From NCBI RefSeq assembly GCF_036246005.1, contig NZ_CP109171.1, positions 62,001 through 126,000 of the forward strand: 64,000 bases of DNA, given 5' to 3'. Origin of the DNA: Streptomyces sp. NBC_01723. Lineage in GTDB: Bacteria > Actinomycetota > Actinomycetes > Streptomycetales > Streptomycetaceae. The translations under genes were made by a program, and so were the position numbers. Positions 16,191-24,679 of this stretch are shown piece by piece; the first letter of the stretch is position 1; the number at the start of each line of letters is the position of its first letter. The notes under the pieces were generated by a model, which made no database searches, had not been told where the DNA came from, and saw only the letters and a list, made by a program, of their open reading frames with translations.

Positions 16191-17167
16191 ACATTCTCGT
16201 CACGGGCGGTGCCGGATTCATCGGCTCGCACTATGTACGGACCATGCTGGAGGGCGGGTTCGCGCAGTTCGAGGACGCCCACATCACGGTCCTGGACGAC
16301 CTGACCTACGCGGGAAACCGGGACAACCTGCCCGCCGCGCACCCGCGGCTGGCCTTCGTGCGCGGCAGCATCCTCGACCGGGAGCTGCTGGCCGGCGTGG
16401 TGCGCGGCCAGGACGCGGTGGTGCACTTCGCCGCCGAGAGCCACGTGGACCGTTCCATCCGCGGCGGCGGTGTCTTCGTCCGCACCAACGTGGAGGGCAC
16501 CCAGGCGCTGCTGGAGGCGTGTCTGGCGGCCGGTGTCGGGCGGGTGGTGCACATCTCGACGGACGAGGTGTACGGCTCCATCGAGCAGGGCGTGTGGAGC
16601 GAGGAGTCCCCGCTGCTTCCCAACTCGCCCTACGCCGCGTCCAAGGCGGCCTCCGACCTGGTGGCGCTGGCGTACGTGCGCACGCACGGGCTGAACCTGT
16701 CAGTCACCCGCTGCTCCAACAACTACGGCCCCTACCAGCATCCCGAGAAGTTCATCCCGCTGGCCGTCACCAACCTGCTCCAGGGGCGTCCGGTGCCCGT
16801 GTACGGGGACGGGGGGCAGGTGCGGGAGTGGCTGCACGTGGACGACCACTGCCGGGCGGTGCACCGGGTACTGACCGGCGGCCGGGCGGGCGAGGTCTAC
16901 AACATCGGTGCCGGCACGGCGGTGGCGAACCTGACGCTGGCCCACCGGATCGCCGAGCTGTGCGGGGCGGGCGCGGACATGGTCCGCCACGTCACCGACC
17001 GCAAGGGCCACGACCGGCGCTACGCCCTGGACCAGGCGAAGATCGAACGCGAGCTGGGCCACCGGCCGCTGACCGCCTTCGAGGCGGGCCTGGCGCAGAC
17101 CGTCGCCTGGTACCGGGACAACCCCCGCTGGTGGAAGCCGCTCACGGACGGCGGGGTGCGGGCATGA
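16187..17167 (+). CDS. dTDP-glucose 4,6-dehydratase
   Basis: A 326-aa extended SDR that converts dTDP-D-glucose to dTDP-4-keto-6-deoxy-D-glucose, the entry to all dTDP-6-deoxysugars. It shows GGAGFIGSHYVR for NAD, AAESHVDRSI, the STDEVYGS motif carrying the catalytic Thr-Asp-Glu, the YAASKAASD Tyr-x3-Lys pair and RCSNNYGPYQHPEKFIP. All catalytic residues are present and the length is normal. It overlaps the 2,3-dehydratase downstream by 4 nt and the small leader ORF upstream by 4 nt. Confidence 0.95.
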   Translation: MNILVTGGAGFIGSHYVRTMLEGGFAQFEDAHITVLDDLTYAGNRDNLPAAHPRLAFVRGSILDRELLAGVVRGQDAVVHFAAESHVDRSIRGGGVFVRTNVEGTQALLEACLAAGVGRVVHISTDEVYGSIEQGVWSEESPLLPNSPYAASKAASDLVALAYVRTHGLNLSVTRCSNNYGPYQHPEKFIPLAVTNLLQGRPVPVYGDGGQVREWLHVDDHCRAVHRVLTGGRAGEVYNIGAGTAVANLTLAHRIAELCGAGADMVRHVTDRKGHDRRYALDQAKIERELGHRPLTAFEAGLAQTVAWYRDNPRWWKPLTDGGVRA

Positions 17168-18537
17168 GCGCGACGTTGCTGCTGGTCGACCGTTCCCGGG
17201 CGGGCACCGCCGAGCGGCTCGCGCGCTCCGCCGCGGCGCCCGAGGGGGCGCACACGGCCACCGCGCGGATACCGGGCTGGCTGGAGGAGCACCGCCTGCG
17301 CACCGCGGCGGTGGTGCGCAAGATCCCCTTCGCCGAGCTGGACGCGTGGTCGTTCGCGGCGGGCACCGGCAACCTCCACCACCGCAGCGGGCGGTTCTTC
17401 ACCGTCGAGGGACTCGACGTCACGGTGGACGGGGCCGGGTGGCAGCAGCCGATCATCGTGCAGCCGGAGATCGGCATCCTGGGCATCCTGGCCAAGGAGT
17501 TCGACGGTGTCCTCCACTTCCTGATGCAGGCGAAGATGGAGCCCGGCAACCCCAACCTGGTGCAGCTCTCCCCCACCGTGCAGGCCACCCGCAGCAACTA
17601 CACCAAGGCGCACGGCGGGGCGGAGGTGAAGTACCTGGAGCACTTCCTCGACCCCGCTGCCGGCCGGGTCCTGACCGACGTCCTGCAGTCCGAGCACGGC
17701 GCCTGGTTCTACCGCAAACGCAACCGCAACATGATCGTCGAGGTGGACGGCGACGTTGCGGCCGACGACTCCTTCCGCTGGCTCACGCTCGGGCAGATCC
17801 TCGAACTGCTGGGGCAGGACAACGTCGTGAACATGGACGCGCGCACCGTCCTGGCGAGCGCCCCGGCGCCCGCGGACGGGACCCGGGCGCTGGCCTCCGA
17901 CGGCCAGCTGCTGGCCTGGTTCACCGGGGAGCGGGCCCGCCACGACGTCCACGCCCGCCGGGTTCCCCTGGCCGGCGTCGAGGGGTGGCGACGGGGCGCG
18001 CGGGAGATCGGCCGCCCGGACGGCCGGTTCTTCCGGGTGGTGGCGGTCTCGGTCGAGGGCGCCGGGCGGGAGGTCGCCGGGTGGAGCCAGCCGCTCATCG
18101 AGCCGGTGGAGCGCGGTGTCGTGGGCTTCGCCTACCGGGTGTTCGAGGGAGTGGGGCACGTCCTGGTGCACGCCCGCCTTGAGGGCGGCTTCCTCGACAC
18201 CGTCGAGCTCGCGCCGACCGTGCAGTGCGTGCCCTCCAACCACGAGCCGCCCGCGGGCGGGCCGCGCCCGCCGTTCCTCGACGCGTTCCTCGGTGCCCGC
18301 CCCGACCGGGTGCGGTACTCGGCGGTGCACTCGGAGGAGGGCGGCCGCTTCCTGAACGCCGAGAGCCGCTACCTGATCGTGGAGACAGACGAGGCGACGA
18401 CGCCCGCCCGGGCTCCGCGCGGCTACCTGTGGGTGACGCCGGGCCAGCTGAACTGGCTGGCCGGGCACAGCCGTTACGTCAACGTGCAGGCCCGGACGCT
18501 GCTCGCCGTCCTCGGCACGGCCACCGCCGGCCGCTGA
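17164..18537 (+). CDS. dTDP-4-keto-6-deoxyhexose 2,3-dehydratase
   Basis: A 457-aa two-repeat NDP-hexose 2,3-dehydratase, the enzyme that starts 2-deoxygenation of dTDP-4-keto-6-deoxyglucose. Each half carries the family signature: WQQPIIVQPEIGILG with LHFLMQAKMEPGNPN and LSPTVQATRSNY in the first, WSQPLIEPVERGVVG with LAPTVQCVPSN in the second. It overlaps the 4,6-dehydratase (ATGA), so the two act in sequence. The usual partner 3-ketoreductase and later sugar genes (aminotransferase, epimerase, 4-ketoreductase) are not in this window, so the final sugar cannot be predicted beyond a 2,6-dideoxyhexose. Confidence 0.94.
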   Translation: MSATLLLVDRSRAGTAERLARSAAAPEGAHTATARIPGWLEEHRLRTAAVVRKIPFAELDAWSFAAGTGNLHHRSGRFFTVEGLDVTVDGAGWQQPIIVQPEIGILGILAKEFDGVLHFLMQAKMEPGNPNLVQLSPTVQATRSNYTKAHGGAEVKYLEHFLDPAAGRVLTDVLQSEHGAWFYRKRNRNMIVEVDGDVAADDSFRWLTLGQILELLGQDNVVNMDARTVLASAPAPADGTRALASDGQLLAWFTGERARHDVHARRVPLAGVEGWRRGAREIGRPDGRFFRVVAVSVEGAGREVAGWSQPLIEPVERGVVGFAYRVFEGVGHVLVHARLEGGFLDTVELAPTVQCVPSNHEPPAGGPRPPFLDAFLGARPDRVRYSAVHSEEGGRFLNAESRYLIVETDEATTPARAPRGYLWVTPGQLNWLAGHSRYVNVQARTLLAVLGTATAGR

Positions 18538-18539
18538 AA

Positions 18540-18595
18540 ACGCGTTCGGGGCCTGGTCCGGCGGCTGCGGCCGCCGGGCCAGGCCCCGAACGCGT
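18540..18595. terminator. Long hairpin terminator
   Basis: Two 26-nt arms (18540-18565 and 18570-18595) pair with one mismatch around a 4-nt loop. It lies immediately after the 2,3-dehydratase stop and before the convergent CMD-like gene, so it can stop transcription from both sides. Confidence 0.85.
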
Positions 18596-18601
18596 CGCGG
18601 G

Positions 18602-19108
18602 TTACGGCGCCGGGGTGAGCCGGCTGGTCATCGGGGTCCACGTCTTGGGGTTGATCCGCCAGTCCACCGGCTCCTGCCGGGTGGCGACGTTGACCCGGTT
18701 CCAGAGGTTGACCAGGCCGATGTGCATGACGACGGCGGCCAGCTGCACCTGGTTCCAGTGCCGCGCGGCCTCCTCCCACACCTCGTCCGAGACGGGGTCC
18801 GGGCGGCCGTCGATGCGCGTGGCCGCCTCGGCCAGGGCCAGCACGGAGCGTTCGGCGTCGGTGAAGCAGGTCTGCTCCCGCCAGACCTCCACCAGCGGCA
18901 GACGGTGGTCCTCCTCCCCCGCCTCCTCGAACTCGCGCTGCTTGGTGGGCAGCTGCACCGTGCGGCCGTTGATCTGGCTCACCCTGAGGTGGATGAGCAC
19001 GAGCGTCTGCAGCGGCACACCGACGCTGTTGACGGCCTTGACCAGCGCGCGCATCGGCGGAAGAACGTCGGGAACCACCAACGAGGGGTTGGGCATCCGC
19101 GGCGACAT
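18602..19108 (-). CDS. Carboxymuconolactone decarboxylase/AhpD-fold protein lacking CxxC
   Basis: A 168-aa alpha-helical protein of the CMD/AhpD superfamily (LRVSQINGRTVQLPT around residue 50, then ERSVLALAEAATRI and NLWNRVNVATRQEP). In AhpD-type peroxidases the INGC-x-x-C motif supplies the redox cysteines; here the segment reads INGRTVQLP, so both are gone and peroxidase activity is unlikely. ATG at 19108 with GAAGGAGAAAC upstream is the clear start. It is followed on the same strand by nothing nearer than the sugar terminator and is preceded by the amidotransferase, possibly in one operon. A non-redox catalytic or binding role is inferred. Confidence 0.75.
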   Translation of the reverse strand: MSPRMPNPSLVVPDVLPPMRALVKAVNSVGVPLQTLVLIHLRVSQINGRTVQLPTKQREFEEAGEEDHRLPLVEVWREQTCFTDAERSVLALAEAATRIDGRPDPVSDEVWEEAARHWNQVQLAAVVMHIGLVNLWNRVNVATRQEPVDWRINPKTWTPMTSRLTPAP

Positions 19109-19170
19109 GTTTCTCCTTCGCATGGGGATCGACATCAGGCGGCCCGTCCAGGCGCCGTTTTCCGGTTGGT

Positions 19171-19926
19171 TCACTTCTGCGGCACGGCCTGGCCGGCCCG
19201 GGCCGCCTGGGCCAGCGCCCGGTGCAGCCGCCGGTCGGCGGTCTGCCCCGCCTCCCACTGCACGCCCACCGCAAAGGGGTGGCCGGCCACTTCCACGGCC
19301 TCGACGGTCCCGTCCTCGGCCCAGCCGGTGGCGACCAGGCCCTCACCGAGGCGGTCGACCGCCTGGTGGTGGTGGCAGGCCGTCATGGGCTCGGCCTCGT
19401 CAAGGACGCCGGCGACGCGGCTGCCGGGCCGCAGCTTGAGCGGGCGGCGGCCCAGCGTGAACGACCGGCCGCGCGGGCGGTGGCCGTCGTGGCCGGTGAC
19501 GTCCGCCAGGTGCTGGTGCAGGGTGCCGCCGTGCAGCACGTTGAGCAGCTGCATGCCCCGGCAGACGGCCAGGACGGGCAGCCGCGCCTCCAACACCCGT
19601 GCGACAACAGCGAGTTCGACCCGGTCGGCGGCCGGGTCCACGGCCCGCGTCGAGGGATGCGCCGGCGCGCCGTACAGGGCGGGGTCCAGGTCGGGGCCGC
19701 CGGGCACCAGCAGGGCGTCGAGGCGGCCGGCGATGTCCTCGGCGCCGGGCAGCAGCGGCAGCAGCAGCGGTGTGCAGCCCGCCTCGGACAGGTAGGTCAG
19801 GTGCGTGCCGAGCGCCAGCGAGACGACCAGGTCGCTGCCCTGGAGGGTGACGGGCGCCGTCCGCGCGCAGATCCCGACCACCGGCCGGCGCCCGGAGCGG
19901 GCCGGGCCGTTCGTGTTGGAATTCAT
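19171..19926 (-). CDS. Class-I glutamine amidotransferase, PuuD-like gamma-glutamyl hydrolase
   Basis: A 251-aa peptidase C26-type protein that cleaves gamma-glutamyl amide bonds, as in gamma-glutamyl-GABA hydrolase. The nucleophile Cys122 is in LAVCRGMQLLNVLHGG; the catalytic His and Glu are expected in HHHQAVD and GVQWEA near the C terminus. ATG at 19926 follows GAGGGTGG. It is 62 nt upstream of the CMD-like gene on the same strand. In kinamycin and fosfazinomycin pathways hydrazine is carried as a gamma-glutamyl hydrazide, so a gamma-glutamyl hydrolase in this locus could release the carrier after transfer; that link is an inference. Simple gamma-glutamyl catabolism is the alternative. Confidence 0.85.
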   Translation of the reverse strand: MNSNTNGPARSGRRPVVGICARTAPVTLQGSDLVVSLALGTHLTYLSEAGCTPLLLPLLPGAEDIAGRLDALLVPGGPDLDPALYGAPAHPSTRAVDPAADRVELAVVARVLEARLPVLAVCRGMQLLNVLHGGTLHQHLADVTGHDGHRPRGRSFTLGRRPLKLRPGSRVAGVLDEAEPMTACHHHQAVDRLGEGLVATGWAEDGTVEAVEVAGHPFAVGVQWEAGQTADRRLHRALAQAARAGQAVPQK

Positions 19927-20074
19927 GACCACCCTCGTGGGTTTCCGGGTTCAACTGAGGAAATGCAGCAGATGAAACACGCGCTCTGCCAGACGGCCAC
20001 CGTGGCCAAATTAATCTGCGCGCCGCTGTGCGGGCCATCGTTCACGACGGGCTCCAGGCTGCGACTACTGAACA

Positions 20075-20134
20075 GATAGCGGTCCTGCTATCACAGGTGG
20101 CCGGGGATTTTTTTCCGGCGAGAACTCTCGCCGG
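20075..20134 (+). promoter_or_regulatory. Operator-like palindrome and leader hairpin before the ABC exporter
   Basis: GATAGC (20075-20080) and GCTATC (20087-20092) form a perfect inverted repeat with a 6-nt centre, typical of a repressor operator. Immediately downstream CCGGCGAG (20115-20122) pairs with CTCGCCGG (20127-20134) to make a stable leader hairpin right before the ribosome site. Both lie in the 227-bp gap between the divergent amidotransferase and ABC genes, and suggest that exporter expression is controlled by a local regulator. Confidence 0.5.
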
Positions 20135-20153
20135 CCATTCAACCGAGGTGACC

Positions 20154-21080
20154 ATGATCGAGGCCAAGAACCTCACGAAACGCTACGGCGACAAGACCGC
20201 CGTGGACGACCTGTCGTTCACGGTCGAGCCCGGCCGGGTCACCGGCTTCCTGGGCCCCAACGGCGCAGGCAAGTCCACCACGATGCGTCTGCTGCTGGGG
20301 CTCGACGCACCCGACGCCGGCACCGCCACCGTCGAGGGGGTGCCCTACCGCTCACTGGCCCGTCCGCTGCGGGTGGTGGGGGCCCTGCTGGAGGCGCGGG
20401 CCCTGCACACCGGCCGCAGCGCCTGGGACCACCTGCTGTGCCTGGCCCAGAGCCAGGGCCTTGGCCGGCGCCGGGTCGGAGAGGTCGTCGAGCAGGTGGG
20501 GCTCGCGTCGGTGGCCCGCAAACGCGCGGGGGGTTTCTCCCTCGGCATGGGCCAGCGGCTGGGCATCGCCGCCGCGCTGCTGGGCGATCCCAGGGCGCTG
20601 GTCCTGGACGAGCCGGTCAACGGCCTCGATCCCGAGGGCATCCTGTGGATCCGCACGCTGATGAAGTCGCTGGCGGCCGAGGGCCGGGCGGTGTTCGTCT
20701 CCAGCCACCTGATGAACGAGATGGCCGTCACCGCCGACCACCTCATCGTCGTCGGGCGCGGCCGGCTGGTCGCCGACTGCTCCACCCAGGAGTTCATCGA
20801 GCGCAGCACCAAGCAGTCCGTGCTGGTCAGGACACCCGACGGGGAGAAGCTGGCGCAACTGCTGCGGGAGGCCGGCGCCACCGTGACCGCCACCGCCGAC
20901 GCCGACCTGGACGTCACCGGGCTCGAGGCCGCCCGGATCGCCGAACTCGCCTCCGCCGGCCACCTGGTGCTGCACGAGCTGTCGACGCGGCGCGGCTCCC
21001 TCGAGGACGCCTTCATGGAACTGACCAAGGACGCCGTCGAGTACGAAGCCGGCGTGCCCACCGCCGGAGGTGTCAAGTGA
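20154..21080 (+). CDS. ABC transporter ATP-binding protein (DrrA-like drug exporter)
   Basis: A 308-aa ATPase of the antibiotic-export type. Walker A is GPNGAGKS near residues 35-42, the signature is FSLGMGQRLGIA and Walker B is ALVLDEPVNGLD. The C-terminal ~90 residues are the accessory domain typical of DrrA/BcrA-like proteins. The ATG at 20154 has GAGGTGACC upstream. It overlaps the permease gene by 4 nt (GTGA), so the pair forms an exporter of two ATPases with two permeases. Likely role: self-resistance by export of the final product. Confidence 0.93.
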   Translation: MIEAKNLTKRYGDKTAVDDLSFTVEPGRVTGFLGPNGAGKSTTMRLLLGLDAPDAGTATVEGVPYRSLARPLRVVGALLEARALHTGRSAWDHLLCLAQSQGLGRRRVGEVVEQVGLASVARKRAGGFSLGMGQRLGIAAALLGDPRALVLDEPVNGLDPEGILWIRTLMKSLAAEGRAVFVSSHLMNEMAVTADHLIVVGRGRLVADCSTQEFIERSTKQSVLVRTPDGEKLAQLLREAGATVTATADADLDVTGLEAARIAELASAGHLVLHELSTRRGSLEDAFMELTKDAVEYEAGVPTAGGVK

Positions 21081-21916
21081 GTGCCACGACCGCGCCCGGC
21101 CGGGCGTCCGCGCCGCGGGCCGAGGACCGCGCGCCCGGCTTCGCGAGCCTGATGCTGTCGGAGTGGACCAAGATCCGCTCGGTGCGCTCGACCGTGTGGT
21201 CGCTCGCCGTGCTGGTCGTGTTCACCTGGCTGCTGACTGCGCTGTTCATGAAGATGGGCATCGCGAACTGGGACAAGACCGATGCGTCCCAGCAGGCGGA
21301 GATGAGGATGGACCCCACGGGCACCATCCTGGGCAGCGGCATCCTGCTCAGCCAGCTCGCCGTGTGCGTGCTGGGCGTGATGGCGATCGCCTCCGAGTAC
21401 TCCACCGGCATGATCCGGGCCAGCCTGCTGGCCGTGCCCGGGCGGCTGCCGATGCTGGCGGCCAAGGGCACGGTGTTCGCGCTGCTGGTGTGGGCGGTGG
21501 GCGAAGTGACCGCGTTCGGCTCCTTCTTCATCGGCGCGCCGATCCTGGACGGCAAGGCGCCGGTCTCGATCGGCGACCCCGGCGTGGCGCGGGCCGTCTT
21601 CGGCTGCGGGCTCTACCTCGCGCTGCTGGGCCTGTTCGCGCTGGCCGTGGGCGCGATCATCCGGCACACCGCGGCGAGCATCACCGCCGTCGTCGGCTTC
21701 GTCCTGGTGATCACCCCGATGGCGGGCCTGCTGCCCGGCAGCGTCGGCGAGCACGTGTACGCCGCCCTTCCCACCGAGGCCGGCTTCATGATCACTCAGC
21801 AGCAGGCCCGCGCGGGCGACCTGCTGGGGCCGTGGCAGGGCCTGGGGGTCCTCGCGCTGTGGACGGCGGCGCTGCTGGCCGTCGCGGCGGTGCAGCTGCG
21901 GCGCCGCGACGCCTGA
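21077..21916 (+). CDS. ABC transporter permease (ABC-2 type)
   Basis: A 279-aa membrane protein with about six transmembrane helices (the first near residues 42-58, the last near 255-272), a cytoplasmic N terminus and the SEWTKIRSVRST element common to actinobacterial ABC-2 permeases. GTG at 21077 overlaps the stop of the ATPase gene. It is the membrane half of the exporter encoded with the preceding gene. Confidence 0.9.
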   Translation: MSATTAPGRASAPRAEDRAPGFASLMLSEWTKIRSVRSTVWSLAVLVVFTWLLTALFMKMGIANWDKTDASQQAEMRMDPTGTILGSGILLSQLAVCVLGVMAIASEYSTGMIRASLLAVPGRLPMLAAKGTVFALLVWAVGEVTAFGSFFIGAPILDGKAPVSIGDPGVARAVFGCGLYLALLGLFALAVGAIIRHTAASITAVVGFVLVITPMAGLLPGSVGEHVYAALPTEAGFMITQQQARAGDLLGPWQGLGVLALWTAALLAVAAVQLRRRDA

Positions 21917-22052
21917 CCGGGGGGTGTCCGCCGCCGGCGCGGCGGGCCCCCCTCCCGGCCCGTTTCGAGGCGCCGTCGACCTGCTCTCCACCACGGCTGG
22001 ACACCCTCCTGCGACCCTCGTCGCCAGCGGCAGCAGAGAGGGAGTTACAGGA

Positions 22053-23240
22053 ATGGCTCAGAGCAACGCGCACGCCGTGCCGATAACGAGTGCATTGAGT
22101 CCCGTCCGGATGGAGGGCGTCGCGGCGCCCGCGCACCGCGCATTCGACCCGGGGAATTTCGAGCGACTGCCGGCCCGCGACGTTGTGCTGGCCGCGCTCG
22201 CCCCGGGTGTCCTGCTGCGCCAGGGCGGCACGGACGCCGCTCATGTGCGGCTGCTGGTGGACGCCGCGGAGGCGGCGGACCTTCCCCCCATCCTCGTCCA
22301 GGCCGACGGCTGCCGCGTCATCGACGGGCTGCACCGCGTGGAGGCCGCCCGGCTCATGGGCGCGCACAGCATCCGGGCCCGCTTCGTGGACTGCTCCAAC
22401 TCCGAAGCCCTGGTCATCGCCCTGCAGACCAACGGCTCGCACGGCCTGCCGCTGGCGAAGGCGGACCGGGTCACCGGCGCCGAGCGGGTCCTGGGCTCCC
22501 ACCCCGACTGGTCCGACCGCGCCATCGCCTCCGTCACCGGTCTGAGCGCGAAGACGATCGCGTCGCTGCGCGAGAGGTCCGCGCTCACCGGGCCGCCGGC
22601 CGGCAAACGCGTCGGGCAGGACGGCCGGCGGCGTCCGGTGGACGCGGGTGAGGGCAGGCGGCGGGCCGCCGAGTACATCGCCGCCCACCCCCACGCCCCG
22701 CTGCGCCAGGTCGCCCGGGCCACCGACGTGTCGCTGGGCACGGTCCACGACGTCAGCGCGCGGCTGCGCCGGGGCGAGGGCCCCGAGCGCGGCGGGCGGC
22801 GGGCCGGCGCCCTGCGGCCGCCGCACGTGCGGCCGGTGCCCAGTGCGCTCCCGCCCCAGGCGCCGCCGGCCGAACCCGCCGCCGCGGCCGGTGACGGCGG
22901 GGGCCGTCCGCCGCTGCGGGTGGCCGGGCCGGCCGAGAGCCGGGGGCAGCGCCGCAACCACACCGACACCCCGCCCACCTGGGCGACGGTGACCGCCCGG
23001 ATGGCCACCGACCCCGCCGTCCGCTACACCGCGGGCGGCCGGGAGCTGCTGCGCTGGATGCAGACCCACGCCGCCGGGCCCGGCGAGGACTGGCGGCGCC
23101 TGGCCGACGCCGTCCCGCCCCACTGGCTCGCCGTCATCGCGCCGATCGCCGATCACATCGGCAGGGAGTGGCTGCTGCTCGCCGAGCAGCTCAGGGCCCG
23201 CCAGGAGCTGTGCCGCACCCCGCCGCCCTCAGGCTCCTGA
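22053..23240 (+). CDS. StrR-like ParB-domain transcriptional regulator
   Basis: A 395-aa regulator with a ParB/sulfiredoxin-like N-terminal domain (LLRQGGTDAAHVRLLVDAAE, PPILVQADGCRVIDGLHRVEAARLMG), then a helix-turn-helix (SDRAIASVTGLSAKTIASLRER, about residues 150-172), a second possible helix-turn-helix (RQVARATDVSLGTVHDVSARLR), a Pro/Ala-rich linker and a C-terminal domain. This is the StrR type, which activates many antibiotic clusters. GAGAGGGAG precedes ATG 22053. Its 3' end overlaps the convergent AraC gene by 12 bp. Likely a pathway-specific activator; no target sites are assigned. Confidence 0.8.
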   Translation: MAQSNAHAVPITSALSPVRMEGVAAPAHRAFDPGNFERLPARDVVLAALAPGVLLRQGGTDAAHVRLLVDAAEAADLPPILVQADGCRVIDGLHRVEAARLMGAHSIRARFVDCSNSEALVIALQTNGSHGLPLAKADRVTGAERVLGSHPDWSDRAIASVTGLSAKTIASLRERSALTGPPAGKRVGQDGRRRPVDAGEGRRRAAEYIAAHPHAPLRQVARATDVSLGTVHDVSARLRRGEGPERGGRRAGALRPPHVRPVPSALPPQAPPAEPAAAAGDGGGRPPLRVAGPAESRGQRRNHTDTPPTWATVTARMATDPAVRYTAGGRELLRWMQTHAAGPGEDWRRLADAVPPHWLAVIAPIADHIGREWLLLAEQLRARQELCRTPPPSGS

Positions 23241-24077
23241 GGGCGGCCCGTCCGCCACCGTCCGCACGATGCCCGCCGGGTGCGGCTCGGGCTGGGTGAA
23301 GGCCGCGCACGGGGCCGGGGGCACAACGTCGGCGGGCGGCCGCAGCGGGGGCAGGGCCAGCAGGACGGGCGGGTCGGCCGGCCGCGGCGGGCGCAGCCGC
23401 ACCGCCGCGCTGGTGACGCTGTCCGCGGTGACGGTCACGGCCGCGCCGGCCCCGCCCGCCAGCGGCACCGGGCCGGTGCGGGGAGGGTGGCCGGCGCCGG
23501 GCGCCGCGGCCGCCACCGCGAGCAGGTGCCAGTGCCCCGCCGGGACGCCGGACAGCAGGTAGCAGGACGGGCGGTCGGCGGGCACGTCGACGATCGTCTC
23601 GGCGAGGGCCGGGTAGCGCACGACGGGCGTGGCGAAGACGCCCAGGTAGACGCGGGCGTCGCCGTGGCCCGCCGGCAGGCGGACCGTTCCGGCGACCGCG
23701 CCGCGCTCCGGGCCGGGGCCGGGGTCCGGGGCGGGCGGGGCCTGCCCCTGCTCGCGGCACAGCCTGCCGTAGCGGGCGGGCGACAGTCCGGTCGCGGCCG
23801 TGAAGGCGGCGCAGAACGCCTGGGGGCCGGCGAACCCCACGGCGGCGGCGACCTCGGCGGTCAGGGCGCCGGAGCACTCGAGGAGCCGTTTCGCCTCGTG
23901 CACCCGCACGGCGGTGAGGAATTGGGCGGGGCTCATGCCGGTCGTCTCCCTGAACCGGCGGGAGAATTCGAAACGGCCGAGCCGGGCTCTTTCGGCGAGG
24001 CGGGAAACGCTCAGCGGTTCACCGAAAAGCTCGCGTATGCGGTCGATCGCCATGTCCACTGCCGCGTCCACAGTCAC
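23229..24077 (-). CDS. AraC-family regulator with unusual C-terminal domain
   Basis: A 282-aa protein in which the AraC/XylS DNA-binding domain is at the N terminus (DRIRELFGEPLSVSRLAERA ... MSPAQFLTAVRVHEAKRLLE ... AAAVGFAGPQAFCAAFTAAT, about residues 10-108). The C-terminal ~150 residues are Pro/Ala-rich with no family I recognise, perhaps ligand binding. GTG at 24077 has GGGAGAG just upstream. It is divergent from the VOC gene and likely controls it, an arrangement common in actinobacteria. Confidence 0.8.
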   Translation of the reverse strand: MTVDAAVDMAIDRIRELFGEPLSVSRLAERARLGRFEFSRRFRETTGMSPAQFLTAVRVHEAKRLLECSGALTAEVAAAVGFAGPQAFCAAFTAATGLSPARYGRLCREQGQAPPAPDPGPGPERGAVAGTVRLPAGHGDARVYLGVFATPVVRYPALAETIVDVPADRPSCYLLSGVPAGHWHLLAVAAAAPGAGHPPRTGPVPLAGGAGAAVTVTADSVTSAAVRLRPPRPADPPVLLALPPLRPPADVVPPAPCAAFTQPEPHPAGIVRTVADGPPSGA

Positions 24078-24235
24078 CTCTCCCGGGCCGGTCGGCTCAA
24101 CAGGATGGCTCGCACCGGTGGGGATGTGCTCGAGTCCGGCTCGCGCCCCGCTGCACGACCCGTCCAGGTGGCGGCCGGGGGAAGGCGTCAGGAACGGAGA
24201 AGCCGCCCGGGCCGGGGCGCGGCTAGCGTGCGGTC

Positions 24236-24679
24236 ATGGACCTCCGCCTGCATACGAGTTCCCTGCCGCACGACGATCCGGACGCCGCCCTCGCTTTCTA
24301 CCGGGACGTCCTGGGCTTCGAAGTCCGCCAGGACGTGGGGCGGGGCCGCACCCGCTGGATCACGGTCTCTCCCGCCGGCCGGCCGGACACCGCCCTGCTG
24401 CTGGCGCCGGCGGCGGCCGGCGCGCAGGTCACCGACGCCGAGCGCGGCCGTGTCCTGGAGATGATGGCCAAGGGCACCTGGGGTCTCATCGTCCTCGCCA
24501 CCGGCGACCTCGACGCCACGTTCGCCCGGGTGCAGGCCGCCGGCGCGGAGATCGTCCAGGAGCCGGCACGGCGCGCGGGCGGGGTGCGGGAGTGCGCGGT
24601 CCGCGATCCCGCGGGCAACCTGGTCCGTATCCGGGAGGTGCCCCGCGCCACCGGCGGCACCGGGCGAGGGGGCGCGTGA
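24236..24679 (+). CDS. VOC/glyoxalase-family protein
   Basis: A 147-aa protein of the bleomycin-resistance/dioxygenase superfamily (LHTSSLPHDDPDAALAFYRD at the N terminus, VRDPAGNLVRIREV at the C terminus). It lies divergent to the AraC gene and overlaps the next AraC-like gene at TGATG (24677-24681). A pathway link is not evident; detoxification or ligand binding under AraC control is likely. Confidence 0.8.
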   Translation: MDLRLHTSSLPHDDPDAALAFYRDVLGFEVRQDVGRGRTRWITVSPAGRPDTALLLAPAAAGAQVTDAERGRVLEMMAKGTWGLIVLATGDLDATFARVQAAGAEIVQEPARRAGGVRECAVRDPAGNLVRIREVPRATGGTGRGGA

